Positions 1-5,197 of a DNA stretch of 6,875 nt are shown here, in pieces. The notes under the pieces were generated by a model that did not search any database, had not been told where the DNA came from, and saw nothing but the letters and a program-made list of their open reading frames with translations. Source of the DNA: a bacterium (GTDB lineage: Bacteria; Hydrothermota; UBA3073; JACQXS01; JAUWAR01); NCBI GenBank assembly GCA_030601965.1, contig JAUWAR010000069.1, positions 1-6,875 of the forward strand, given 5' to 3'. Every line of letters begins with the position of its first letter. The first letter of the stretch is position 1. The translations under genes and the position numbers were made by a program.

Positions 1-84
1 CCGAAGTGGCGGAACTGGTAGACGCACCAGACTCAAAATCTGGCTCGCCTTAGGTGAGTGAGGGTCCGATTCCCTCCTTCGGCA
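1..84 (+). tRNA. tRNA-Leu (anticodon CAA), missing first base at window edge
   Basis: A class II tRNA with a long variable arm. The acceptor strands CCGAAG (1-6) and CTTCGGC (77-83) pair, and the seventh pair needs a G just before position 1, so the gene begins one base outside the window. The anticodon stem is CCAGA/TCTGG around the loop CTCAAAA, giving anticodon CAA, which reads the leucine codon UUG. The T-arm is AGGGT-CCGATTC-CCTCC-like. A is the discriminator base at 84, and no CCA follows, so a CCA-adding enzyme must finish the end. It lies 36 bases before tRNA-Glu, on the same strand, and may be co-transcribed with it. Confidence 0.95.
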
Positions 85-120
85 AAATAATTTTAATTTT
101 TGCGTTTTGATTTTTAATCG

Positions 121-193
121 GCGCCATCGTCTAGTCTGGCCCAGGATACCTGGTTCTCAGCCAGGGGACTGGGGTTCAAATCCCCATGGCGCT
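121..193 (+). tRNA. tRNA-Glu (anticodon CTC)
   Basis: Acceptor strands GCGCCAT (121-127) and ATGGCGC (186-192) pair perfectly. The anticodon stem CCTGG/CCAGG encloses the loop TTCTCAG, so the anticodon is CTC, reading GAG. The T-arm is TGGGG-TTCAAAT-CCCCA. The discriminator position is T (193) and no CCA is encoded. The 3' end of this gene is duplicated 86 bases downstream. The T at the discriminator position is less common than G or A in glutamate tRNAs but has counterparts in bacteria. Confidence 0.95.
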
Positions 194-210
194 ATTATAG
201 TTTTTTTATA
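169..210 (+). repeat. Direct repeat copy 1 (tRNA-Glu 3' end plus trailer)
   Basis: These 42 bases run from the variable loop/T-stem border of tRNA-Glu through its 3' end and an AT-rich trailer (attatag, seven Ts, ata). They match positions 255-295 exactly except for one T in the T-run (seven here, six there). This copy is part of the intact tRNA. Confidence 0.95.
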
Positions 211-223
211 TTGAAATGAAACC

Positions 224-250
224 GATAGTCTCACGAGGAGTGAGACTATC
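224..250 (+). other. Perfect 11-bp hairpin between the two tRNA-Glu repeats
   Basis: GATAGTCTCAC (224-234) pairs without mismatch with GTGAGACTATC (240-250) around the five-base loop GAGGA. No T-run follows on either strand, so it is not a standard intrinsic terminator. Because the DNA is palindromic it would fold in RNA from either strand. It sits in the 44 bases separating the tRNA-Glu repeats and has no other copy in the window. It could be an RNA processing site in the tRNA-to-peptidase transcript, a dispersed palindromic repeat, or the remnant of a small mobile element. The sequence does not decide among these. Confidence 0.85.
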
Positions 251-254
251 TTAT

Positions 255-295
255 CTGGGGTTCAAATCCCCATGGCGCTATTATAGTTTTTTATA
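255..295 (+). repeat. Direct repeat copy 2: orphan tRNA-Glu 3' end
   Basis: A 41-base copy of 169-210. Bases 255-279 repeat the T-arm and 3' acceptor strand of tRNA-Glu, and the rest repeats the trailer. No 5' tRNA half is attached, so this is a tRNA fragment and not a gene. It ends three bases before the GGAGG ribosome binding site of the peptidase gene. The arrangement, an intact tRNA, a spacer and then an orphan 3' end, is the geometry left by tRNA-directed integration, but only 44 bases lie between the copies. Confidence 0.93.
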
Positions 296-307
296 ACGGA
301 GGTAAAT

Positions 308-1303
308 ATGCATGATAAAACTCAAGTTTTGAAAAGTCTCACAGAGATTTATGGACCTTCTGGTGAAGAAGAAAAGGTCAGAGAATTTATAAAAAATGAG
401 GTGAAGAAATTTGTTGATGATATTAAAATTGATGCTATGGGAAATCTTATTACACTGAAAAAGGGTAATGGTAAGAAAAAGATTATGCTGGCGGCACATA
501 TGGACGAGATTGGGCTTTGTTGCACATACATTGATGAGAAAGGGTTTTTGAGGTTCACAACCGTTGGGGGTGTAACTCCGATTACCTGTCTGAGTGGCAG
601 GGTAATATTTTCAAATGGAAAAATAGGAACGATTGGTGAGGAAAAAAGAGAAGACATTAAAGAGCCTCTTAAACTTAATAAGATGTATATTGATATTGGC
701 GCAAAGGATAAAAAAGAGGCAGAAGATATGGTATCTATAGGTGATACAGCCGCTTTTTTAAGAGAGTTTACATCATTGGGCAAAAGACTTATAGCAAAGG
801 CTTTTGATGACAGAGTGGGATGTGTAGTGCTAATTCAAGTAATTAAAGAACTTAAAAGATGTGATAACGATATCTATTTTGTATTTACTGTGCAGGAGGA
901 GGTAGGGACCAGAGGTGCCCAACCTTCTGCATACAGAATAGCACCAGATATAGGAATTGCAGTTGATGTAACAAGCACGGGAGATACTCCACAAGGAATA
1001 CACATGGCTGTTGAACTTGGAAAAGGAACCGCAATAAAGGTAAAGGATAGAGGAATGATTACACATCCAAAAGTACGAGGCACCCTTATAGAGGTTGCCA
1101 GAAAATATAATATACCTTATCAACTTGAAGTATTAGAAACCGGTGCTACAGATGGAAGGGTTATACAGATGGCAAGGGAAGGTGTAATGGCGGGTGCTGT
1201 CTCTATTCCTTGTAGATATATACATTCTCCCTCTGAGATGGTGGATATAGAAGATGTTGAAAATAGTGTGAAATTGCTCGTGAAGGCCATCTCATCATTT
1301 TAG
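308..1303 (+). CDS. M42-family metallo-aminopeptidase (FrvX/TET-like)
   Basis: A 331-residue cytoplasmic di-metal aminopeptidase, about the usual length of the family (330-360). It is expected to remove N-terminal residues from short peptides, probably as a large TET-type oligomer (family knowledge). Visible active-site elements in order are AAHMDEIG with H64 and D66, AFDDRVG with D167/D168, TVQEEVG with E197 as the likely general base and E198 as a metal ligand, AVDVT with D220, and YIHSP with H306. The pattern YGPSGEE near the N-terminus and the ETGATDG segment (277-283) are also typical. The ATG start follows a clean GGAGG (298-302) by five bases. It lies downstream of tRNA-Leu and tRNA-Glu on the same strand, with no obvious separate promoter. 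Substrate preference (acidic, leucyl or other) cannot be read from the sequence. Some relatives are annotated as endoglucanase, which is a historical misnaming. Confidence 0.95.
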   Translation: MHDKTQVLKSLTEIYGPSGEEEKVREFIKNEVKKFVDDIKIDAMGNLITLKKGNGKKKIMLAAHMDEIGLCCTYIDEKGFLRFTTVGGVTPITCLSGRVIFSNGKIGTIGEEKREDIKEPLKLNKMYIDIGAKDKKEAEDMVSIGDTAAFLREFTSLGKRLIAKAFDDRVGCVVLIQVIKELKRCDNDIYFVFTVQEEVGTRGAQPSAYRIAPDIGIAVDVTSTGDTPQGIHMAVELGKGTAIKVKDRGMITHPKVRGTLIEVARKYNIPYQLEVLETGATDGRVIQMAREGVMAGAVSIPCRYIHSPSEMVDIEDVENSVKLLVKAISSF

Positions 1304-1313
1304 CAAAAAAAGA

Positions 1314-1346
1314 AGGGGTTCTAAGAAAAAAAGTCTTGGAACCCCT
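1314..1346 (-). terminator. Intrinsic terminator of the minus-strand operon
   Basis: A 13-bp stem (1314-1326 with 1334-1346, one G-T pair) encloses a seven-base loop. Read on the minus strand, the hairpin is followed by TTCTTTTTTT (complement of 1304-1313), a good U-tract, so it should end the transcript that finishes with the small membrane protein. On the plus strand only CTCTTAT follows, so termination of the peptidase transcript there would be weaker. It fills the convergent gap between the two genes. Confidence 0.85.
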
Positions 1347-1360
1347 CTTATACCTGCAAT

Positions 1361-1591
1361 CTACTCTTCTTTCTTTTCTGTAGGAGCTATCTTATCGTAC
1401 ATCCGTGCTAAAAGGCTAAGAATGCCGATAAGAAAACAAGCATTCGCAAAGTGGATAAAACTACTGGCGTTTATTCCAAATAGAGGGACTATCCCAAATA
1501 CTCTACCTGGAGAAAAATAGGAAAGTATCCCTACGGCTATAGAGATAACCCCTATCCAGAATGCGATATTTGATGCCGCTACTCTCTTCAT
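1361..1591 (-). CDS. Small two-helix membrane protein, unknown function
   Basis: I do not recognise this 76-residue protein. It has a short basic N-terminus (MKR), a first hydrophobic helix at about residues 8-26, a loop SPGRVFGIVPLFGINA with glycine, proline and hydrophobic residues, a second helix at about 44-63, and a charged tail ending in TEKKEE. A hairpin topology in the inner membrane is likely. It has a strong ribosome binding site (GGAGGAGG, four bases before ATG) and lies 25 bases downstream of the lipoprotein gene, so it is probably the last gene of the translation operon before the terminator. The good start signal and helix pattern support a real gene, and no function can be assigned. 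Confidence 0.75.
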   Translation of the reverse strand: MKRVAASNIAFWIGVISIAVGILSYFSPGRVFGIVPLFGINASSFIHFANACFLIGILSLLARMYDKIAPTEKKEE

Positions 1592-1616
1592 AATACCTCC
1601 TCCTTTCTTAAAATTT

Positions 1617-2249
1617 TTAAGTTTTTAACTTTTCGAGGTTAACATAATTAGGTTTTACAGTCTCTTCTTTTATTGAACTCTTTGCCCCCTTGAGTCCATA
1701 GTCTTTAAGTATCATTTGTGTCCGTTCATCAGTGTATTTTACTATGCCGAAAATTGGAACTTTATCTGAGACCCAGACTTCTCCTTCCTTATATCTTGCA
1801 CAAAAACAGTCAAACCCACCACAGGGAAGGACTACCTTGTCTCTTCCAGTAAAAGTCCTTTCTTTTTCAGTAAGTGGAAGGGTGCTTACAAGTGAAAACT
1901 CCCCATAGCCAAACTCTATAGGCTTATTGTCTCCTTTTTTGACTATAAGTCCTCTATAATTGTCTTCCATATCTTCTCTAACTAGAACCCGAACTACTGC
2001 ATCTTTTGAAGATACTTCTAACCAGAAATAGCAAGAATCTTGTTCAATTATACTATATTGTCTCTCCTCTCCATTTATTACATAAAGTGCCCATTGTCCT
2101 ACTCTCCATCCTATAGATTTATATCCAACTTCCTTTTCTCTAACACATCCACTAAGAAGTAAGAAGTAAGAAGTAAGAAGCAGGAAGTAAAAAACAAGAA
2201 TATTCTTTATTCTCAATTCTCGCTTCTCAATTCTCGCTTCTATGTTCAT
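1617..2249 (-). CDS. Putative lipoprotein with repeat-encoded signal peptide
   Basis: A 210-residue predicted lipoprotein that I do not recognise as a known family. The N-terminus has a basic stretch, a hydrophobic core (about 17-32) and a lipobox LSGC, with C35 as the lipidated cysteine. The mature part is about 176 residues, soluble, rich in charged residues and beta-like segments, with cysteines in DSCYF and in CGGFDCFC. The ATG follows the rplT stop directly (TAAATG) with no clear Shine-Dalgarno, so translation is probably coupled to rplT. An in-frame TTG at codon 12 would give a more typical signal peptide starting MRIKN. Codons 5-12 and 21-33 lie in 7-base tandem repeats (2210-2240 and 2153-2187), and the second block produces the tandem peptide YFLLLTS-YFLLLSG. 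A change of one repeat unit would shift the frame inside the signal peptide. Confidence 0.8.
   Translation of the reverse strand: MNIEARIEKRELRIKNILVFYFLLLTSYFLLLSGCVREKEVGYKSIGWRVGQWALYVINGEERQYSIIEQDSCYFWLEVSSKDAVVRVLVREDMEDNYRGLIVKKGDNKPIEFGYGEFSLVSTLPLTEKERTFTGRDKVVLPCGGFDCFCARYKEGEVWVSDKVPIFGIVKYTDERTQMILKDYGLKGAKSSIKEETVKPNYVNLEKLKT
2153..2187. repeat. Heptanucleotide tandem repeat (TAAGAAG)4 plus one degenerate unit
   Basis: Four exact TAAGAAG units (2153-2180) and a variant CAGGAAG (2181-2187). The tract lies inside the lipoprotein gene and encodes most of its hydrophobic signal core. Because seven is not a multiple of three, slippage by one or two units causes a frameshift, and three units add or remove seven residues. 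Confidence 0.95.
2210..2240. repeat. Heptad repeat TTCTCAA/TTCTCGC, two alternating pairs
   Basis: The 14-base unit made of TTCTCAA and TTCTCGC occurs at 2210-2223 and 2224-2237, followed by a partial TTC. It encodes the N-terminal charged region of the lipoprotein (residues about 4-13), immediately after the rplT stop codon. Confidence 0.93.
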
Positions 2250-2597
2250 TTAACTCTTAACTTTTTTTACAATTTTAGCGAATGCAGATGGATGCTCTAA
2301 AGCTAATGATGCAAGCATGGGCCTATTGATAGCTATATTACTCTTTTTGAGTCTGTTCATAAACTCCGAGTAACTTATATCTTCATTTCTACAGGCTGCA
2401 TTTATTCTTATAATTGCAAGTTTTCGCATCATTGCTTTTTTCTTTCTTCTATCTCTATATGCATAACTCAGAGACTTCATTACCTGAAGTCTGACTGACC
2501 TAAAGAGCTTACTTTTAGCTCCTCTATATCCTTTCGCGAGTTTCAACCATTTCTTTCGCCTATGTCTTGTCTTTGGTCCACCTTTTACTCTTGGCAT
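2250..2597 (-). CDS. rplT: 50S ribosomal protein L20
   Basis: A 115-residue L20, close to the usual 115-120. It opens with the canonical MPRVKGG and a very basic N-terminal arm (KTRHRRKKWLKLAKGYRGAKS), followed by the globular part with YRDRRKKKAMMRKLAIIRINAACR and the C-terminal helices. L20 binds 23S rRNA early in 50S assembly, and in several bacteria also represses its own operon. The start is decided by an excellent ribosome binding site, GGAGGTGAT directly before ATG. It lies 112 bases downstream of rpmI, an unusually long gap for this gene pair, and that gap is filled with heptad repeats. The stop codon abuts the lipoprotein start. Confidence 0.98.
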   Translation of the reverse strand: MPRVKGGPKTRHRRKKWLKLAKGYRGAKSKLFRSVRLQVMKSLSYAYRDRRKKKAMMRKLAIIRINAACRNEDISYSEFMNRLKKSNIAINRPMLASLALEHPSAFAKIVKKVKS

Positions 2598-2605
2598 ATC
2601 ACCTC

Positions 2606-2675
2606 CCTATCCAAATCCAAATATCAAAATCCCAATATCAAATCAAATTCAAAATCCAAAATCCCCAAAATATCT
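2606..2675. repeat. Degenerate heptad array in the rpmI-rplT spacer
   Basis: Read on the plus strand in steps of seven from 2613: AAATCCA, AATATCA, AAATCCC, AATATCA, AATCAAA, TTCAAAA, TCCAAAA, TCCCCAA, AATATCT. AATATCA recurs exactly 14 bases apart (2620 and 2634). The array occupies most of the 112-base gap between rpmI and rplT. In addition, AAAATCCAAA (2651-2660) is complementary to TTTGGATTTT (2689-2698), allowing a 10-bp stem with a 28-base loop in the mRNA ahead of the rplT ribosome binding site. Confidence 0.75.
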
Positions 2676-2709
2676 TTGACATTTGAACTTTGGATTTTCA
2701 TTAAAAATC

Positions 2710-2907
2710 TTATCCATAAGGCAGTAATCTTTTAATTTTCTTCTTGTCATTTTTACTTACAATTCCTGAATTTTTAAGTCTTCTCTTGCGGCTACCTGTT
2801 TTCTTGGAAAGTAGATGCCCATGCCCTGCCTTGTTTCTTCTAATTTTTCCTTTTCCGGAAATTTTCAATCTCTTTTTGGCTGCAGATTTTGTTTTTAATT
2901 TTGCCAT
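2710..2907 (-). CDS. rpmI: 50S ribosomal protein L35
   Basis: A 65-residue L35 of standard length. It begins MAKLKTKSAAKKR and contains the family pattern GKGKIRRNKAGHGHLLSKKTGSRKRRL, then ends KKIKRLLPYG. It is a small, very basic component of the large ribosomal subunit. The ribosome binding site (AGGTGA, about seven bases before ATG) overlaps the infC stop codon, and only eight bases separate the two genes, so translation is probably coupled to infC. It sits in the usual infC-rpmI-rplT order. Confidence 0.98.
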   Translation of the reverse strand: MAKLKTKSAAKKRLKISGKGKIRRNKAGHGHLLSKKTGSRKRRLKNSGIVSKNDKKKIKRLLPYG

Positions 2908-2915
2908 TTTATCAC

Positions 2916-3422
2916 CTATCCCTTTGGTATAATTAAAGCAGTTACCTGTCTTCCCTCTTTCTTGGCAGGCTGAGATATCTTTCCCTTTTCAGTAAGTGCC
3001 TCTGCAAAACTTGTAAGAAGTTCTATACCTTTTCTCGCATAGACTATCTCCCTACCTCTGAAAAATAATCTTAATTTAACCTTATGTCCGTGTGTAAGGA
3101 ATTTCTGAGCCCGGACTAACTTTATATCATAATCGTGTTTATCTATCTTTAACCTCATTTTTATCTCTTTGGTCACTGTTGAGTGCTGTTTCTTTTTCCT
3201 TGATTTCTCTCTCTTGCTTTCTTCATACTTATATTTTCCATAGTCCATTATCTTACATACAGGCGGTCTGGCACCAGGAACAATCTCTACAAGGTCAAGA
3301 CTATCTTCTCTCGCAAGTCTCAGTGCTTCCTCTCTTGACACTATTCCCGCTTGTTTCCCATCCTCTAATACAAGCCTTATACTTGGTAATCTTATCTGCT
3401 CATTCCTTCTCAAATATTTCAG
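2916..3422 (-). CDS. infC: Translation initiation factor IF-3, probable CTG start
   Basis: IF-3 binds the 30S subunit, prevents early 50S joining and checks start codon and initiator tRNA. The N-domain carries RRNEQIRLPSIRLVLEDGKQAGIVS, and the family signature PPVCKIMDYGK lies at about residues 53-63. A basic linker (YKYEESKREKSRKKKQ) follows, then the C-domain with KEIKMRLKI and LFFRGRE. I choose CTG at 3420-3422, giving 168 residues (MKYLRRNEQ...), because GGAGG (3427-3431) lies four bases before it, as it does for rplT and the small membrane protein here. The alternative TTG at 3411-3413 gives 165 residues but lies 13 bases from GGAGG. No ATG or GTG fits. A non-canonical start is the known basis of infC autoregulation in other bacteria, where IF-3 rejects such codons. 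It lies 17 bases downstream of thrS. Confidence 0.93.
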   Translation of the reverse strand: MKYLRRNEQIRLPSIRLVLEDGKQAGIVSREEALRLAREDSLDLVEIVPGARPPVCKIMDYGKYKYEESKREKSRKKKQHSTVTKEIKMRLKIDKHDYDIKLVRAQKFLTHGHKVKLRLFFRGREIVYARKGIELLTSFAEALTEKGKISQPAKKEGRQVTALIIPKG

Positions 3423-3431
3423 TGCACCTCC
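3420..3431 (-). promoter_or_regulatory. infC ribosome binding site and non-canonical start codon
   Basis: On the minus strand this reads GGAGGTGCACTG: a full Shine-Dalgarno core, four spacer bases, then CTG. The four-base spacing equals that of rplT and of the small membrane protein gene (1361-1591) in this window and is close to the five bases at the peptidase gene, which supports CTG over the downstream TTG. IF-3 selects against CUG, so this site probably provides feedback control of infC translation (inference from the E. coli AUU precedent). Confidence 0.7.
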
Positions 3432-3438
3432 TTTTTTA

Positions 3439-3480
3439 GTTATTGGTTATTAGTCATTTTACTATGAACCATTAACCCTT
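3439..3480. repeat. Heptad-period sequence at the thrS/infC border
   Basis: Seven-base steps are visible on the plus strand: GTTATTG (3439-3445), GTTATTA (3446-3452), GTCATTT (3453-3459), and later AACCATT (3467-3473), AACCCTT (3474-3480). The patch covers the thrS stop codon and encodes the last residues of the protein (about GLMVHSKMTNNQ). Copies are imperfect, so this is a degenerate repeat. Confidence 0.6.
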
Positions 3481-5182
3481 TTACTATATCTATGAATTTC
3501 TCTACTTTAAATGAGCCTATATCTCCTTTTCCTCTTTCTCTCACAGATACAGTATTATTCTTCGTTTCCTTTTCCCCAACTATCAAAATATATGGAATTT
3601 TATCTATACTTGCTTCCCTTATCTTAAGCCCTATTTTAGCATCCCTTTTATCAACAATAATCCTGAACTTATCCGATGTCAAGCAAATCTTATCTGCTAT
3701 CTCTTCAGCATATTTATTAAATCTTTCGGATATAGGAGTTACTATAATCTGGACAGGAGCCAACCAGAACGGAAATGCCCCTTTATAATGCTCAATAAGA
3801 CATCCAAAGAATCTTTCAAGTGAACCAAGAACAGTCCTATGTATCATAATGACATAATGAGGTTTGTTGTCCTCTCCTATGTAGGTAACACTAAACCGCT
3901 GGGGCAAATTAAAGTCAAATTGGATTGTTGGCCCCTGCCAAGATCTTCCAATAGCATCCACAAGTTTGATATCTATTTTGGGCCCATAAAATACTGCTTC
4001 ACCCTCAGCTCTTTTGTAATTTAATTTCTTCCTCTTGAGAACTTCAGCCAATACCTTCTCTGCACGTTCCCAATCCTCATTTGACCCAGCATACTTTTCT
4101 TCTGCTCCAGGCTCCCTGACCGATAAATCAATTTGATATTTATTAAACCCAAAGACATTCAGCATATAATGAGATAATTCTAAAACACCTGTGAGTTCAT
4201 CCGCTACTTGGTCTTCCTGACAAAAAATGTGTGCATCATCTTGGGTAAATCCCCTTGGTCTTAAAAGCCCATGAAGAACTCCTGATTTCTCATATCTGTA
4301 AACTGTCCCAAGTTCAGCATACCTTATTGGAAGTTCTTTATAACTATGAGTTCTGGAATTGTAAATTAAAATATGATAAATACAATTCATCGGTTTTAAA
4401 ACATAATCTTCAGTTCCCCATTTTAAAGTCGTCATATGCTCATAATAATCATAATGTCCTGATATTCGCCATAAATTCGCTTTTGCAATATGTGGAGTAG
4501 ACACGAGTTTGTATCCCCTTTTTAAGTGCTCTCGTTTCCAAAAATCTTCAATTATATCCTTTATTATAACACCTTTAGGATGCCAACATACGAGCCCAGC
4601 TCCTCCTTCTTCAAAAATACTGTATAAATCAAGTTCTTTGCCAAGCTTGCGATGGTCTCTCTGTTTTGCCTCTTCAATTCTCTTAAGATGGTTTTCAATA
4701 TCTTTTTTATCCTCATAACTTACTCCATAAATCCTTTGAAGCATAGGTTTGGTTTCATCACCTTTCCAATATGCCCCTGCAACAGATAGAAGTTTAAATG
4801 CTTTTATTTTACCAGTTGATGAGATATGTGGACCCGTACATAAATCAACAAAATCCCCCTGTCTATAAATTGAAACACTTTCATTCAGATCTTCAAGAAT
4901 CTCAAGTTTATATTTTTCGTCTTTAAAAATTTCCCTTGCTTTCTCTTTACTAATCTCCTCCCTTACAAATGGGAGGTCTTTTTTTATAATCTCGGACATT
5001 CTTTTCTCTATTTTTGTAATATCAGATGGCGTAAAGGGTTTTTTTATATCAAAGTCGTAGTAGAAACCATCCTCTATAGGAGGACCCATACCCAATTTGA
5101 CATCTAAAAACAGTTCTTTAACTGCCTGTGCCATAATATGAGCAGTAGAATGCCAATAAACTTTTTTATCTTCTTCGTTCAT
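3440..5182 (-). CDS. thrS: Threonyl-tRNA synthetase lacking the N-terminal TGS domain
   Basis: A 580-residue class II synthetase that charges tRNA-Thr with threonine. Bacterial homologues are often about 640 residues. This one starts directly at the N2 editing domain, with HSTAH (H11, H15) and CTGPH (C115, H119), the four residues of the serine-editing site. The catalytic core has motif 2 around RYAELGTVYRYEKSG to RPRGFTQDDAH (288-318), motif 3 HRTVLGSLERFFG (448-460), and zinc ligands C267, H318 and H448. The zinc loop reads MNCIYH instead of the usual MNCPGH. The anticodon-binding domain covers about 476-567. The TGS domain is absent, and it cannot be hidden upstream because tRNA-Val ends 15 bases before the ATG. 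No Shine-Dalgarno precedes the start. The C-terminal dozen residues come from repeat-like DNA. Confidence 0.97.
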   Translation of the reverse strand: MNEEDKKVYWHSTAHIMAQAVKELFLDVKLGMGPPIEDGFYYDFDIKKPFTPSDITKIEKRMSEIIKKDLPFVREEISKEKAREIFKDEKYKLEILEDLNESVSIYRQGDFVDLCTGPHISSTGKIKAFKLLSVAGAYWKGDETKPMLQRIYGVSYEDKKDIENHLKRIEEAKQRDHRKLGKELDLYSIFEEGGAGLVCWHPKGVIIKDIIEDFWKREHLKRGYKLVSTPHIAKANLWRISGHYDYYEHMTTLKWGTEDYVLKPMNCIYHILIYNSRTHSYKELPIRYAELGTVYRYEKSGVLHGLLRPRGFTQDDAHIFCQEDQVADELTGVLELSHYMLNVFGFNKYQIDLSVREPGAEEKYAGSNEDWERAEKVLAEVLKRKKLNYKRAEGEAVFYGPKIDIKLVDAIGRSWQGPTIQFDFNLPQRFSVTYIGEDNKPHYVIMIHRTVLGSLERFFGCLIEHYKGAFPFWLAPVQIIVTPISERFNKYAEEIADKICLTSDKFRIIVDKRDAKIGLKIREASIDKIPYILIVGEKETKNNTVSVRERGKGDIGSFKVEKFIDIVKGLMVHSKMTNNQ

Positions 5183-5186
5183 CTTA

Positions 5187-5197
5187 ATTATAGTATA
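5187..5197 (-). promoter_or_regulatory. Possible -10 elements abutting the thrS start codon
   Basis: The minus strand reads TATACTATAAT, two overlapping -10-like hexamers (TATACT at 5192-5197, TATAAT at 5187-5192), ending four bases before the thrS ATG. Transcripts from either would have a leader of zero to a few bases. No good -35 is found, because the expected position lies in the tRNA-Val T-arm. The match may be chance in AT-rich sequence. The alternative is co-transcription with tRNA-Val and release of thrS mRNA by tRNA 3' processing. Confidence 0.4.

Noticed and set aside
255..279. A second functional tRNA-Glu gene
   Set aside because: Only the T-arm and 3' acceptor strand are present. 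The 44 bases upstream contain no D-arm, anticodon arm or pairing 5' acceptor strand.
169..295. An integrated island or prophage bounded by tRNA att sites
   Set aside because: The repeats enclose only 44 bases with no gene, and no integrase is found anywhere in the window. At most it is a remnant, so it is reported only as a duplication.
1607..1621. AT-rich palindrome CTTAAAATTTTTAAG at the end of the lipoprotein gene as a terminator
   Set aside because: Only seven nearly all A-T pairs and no adequate loop or U-tract beyond it. The convincing terminator lies at 1314-1346 after the next gene.
2606..2675. CRISPR-like array in the rpmI-rplT spacer
   Set aside because: Units are 7 bases and degenerate, with no conserved repeat of 23 bases or more and no unique spacers. 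No cas gene is present.
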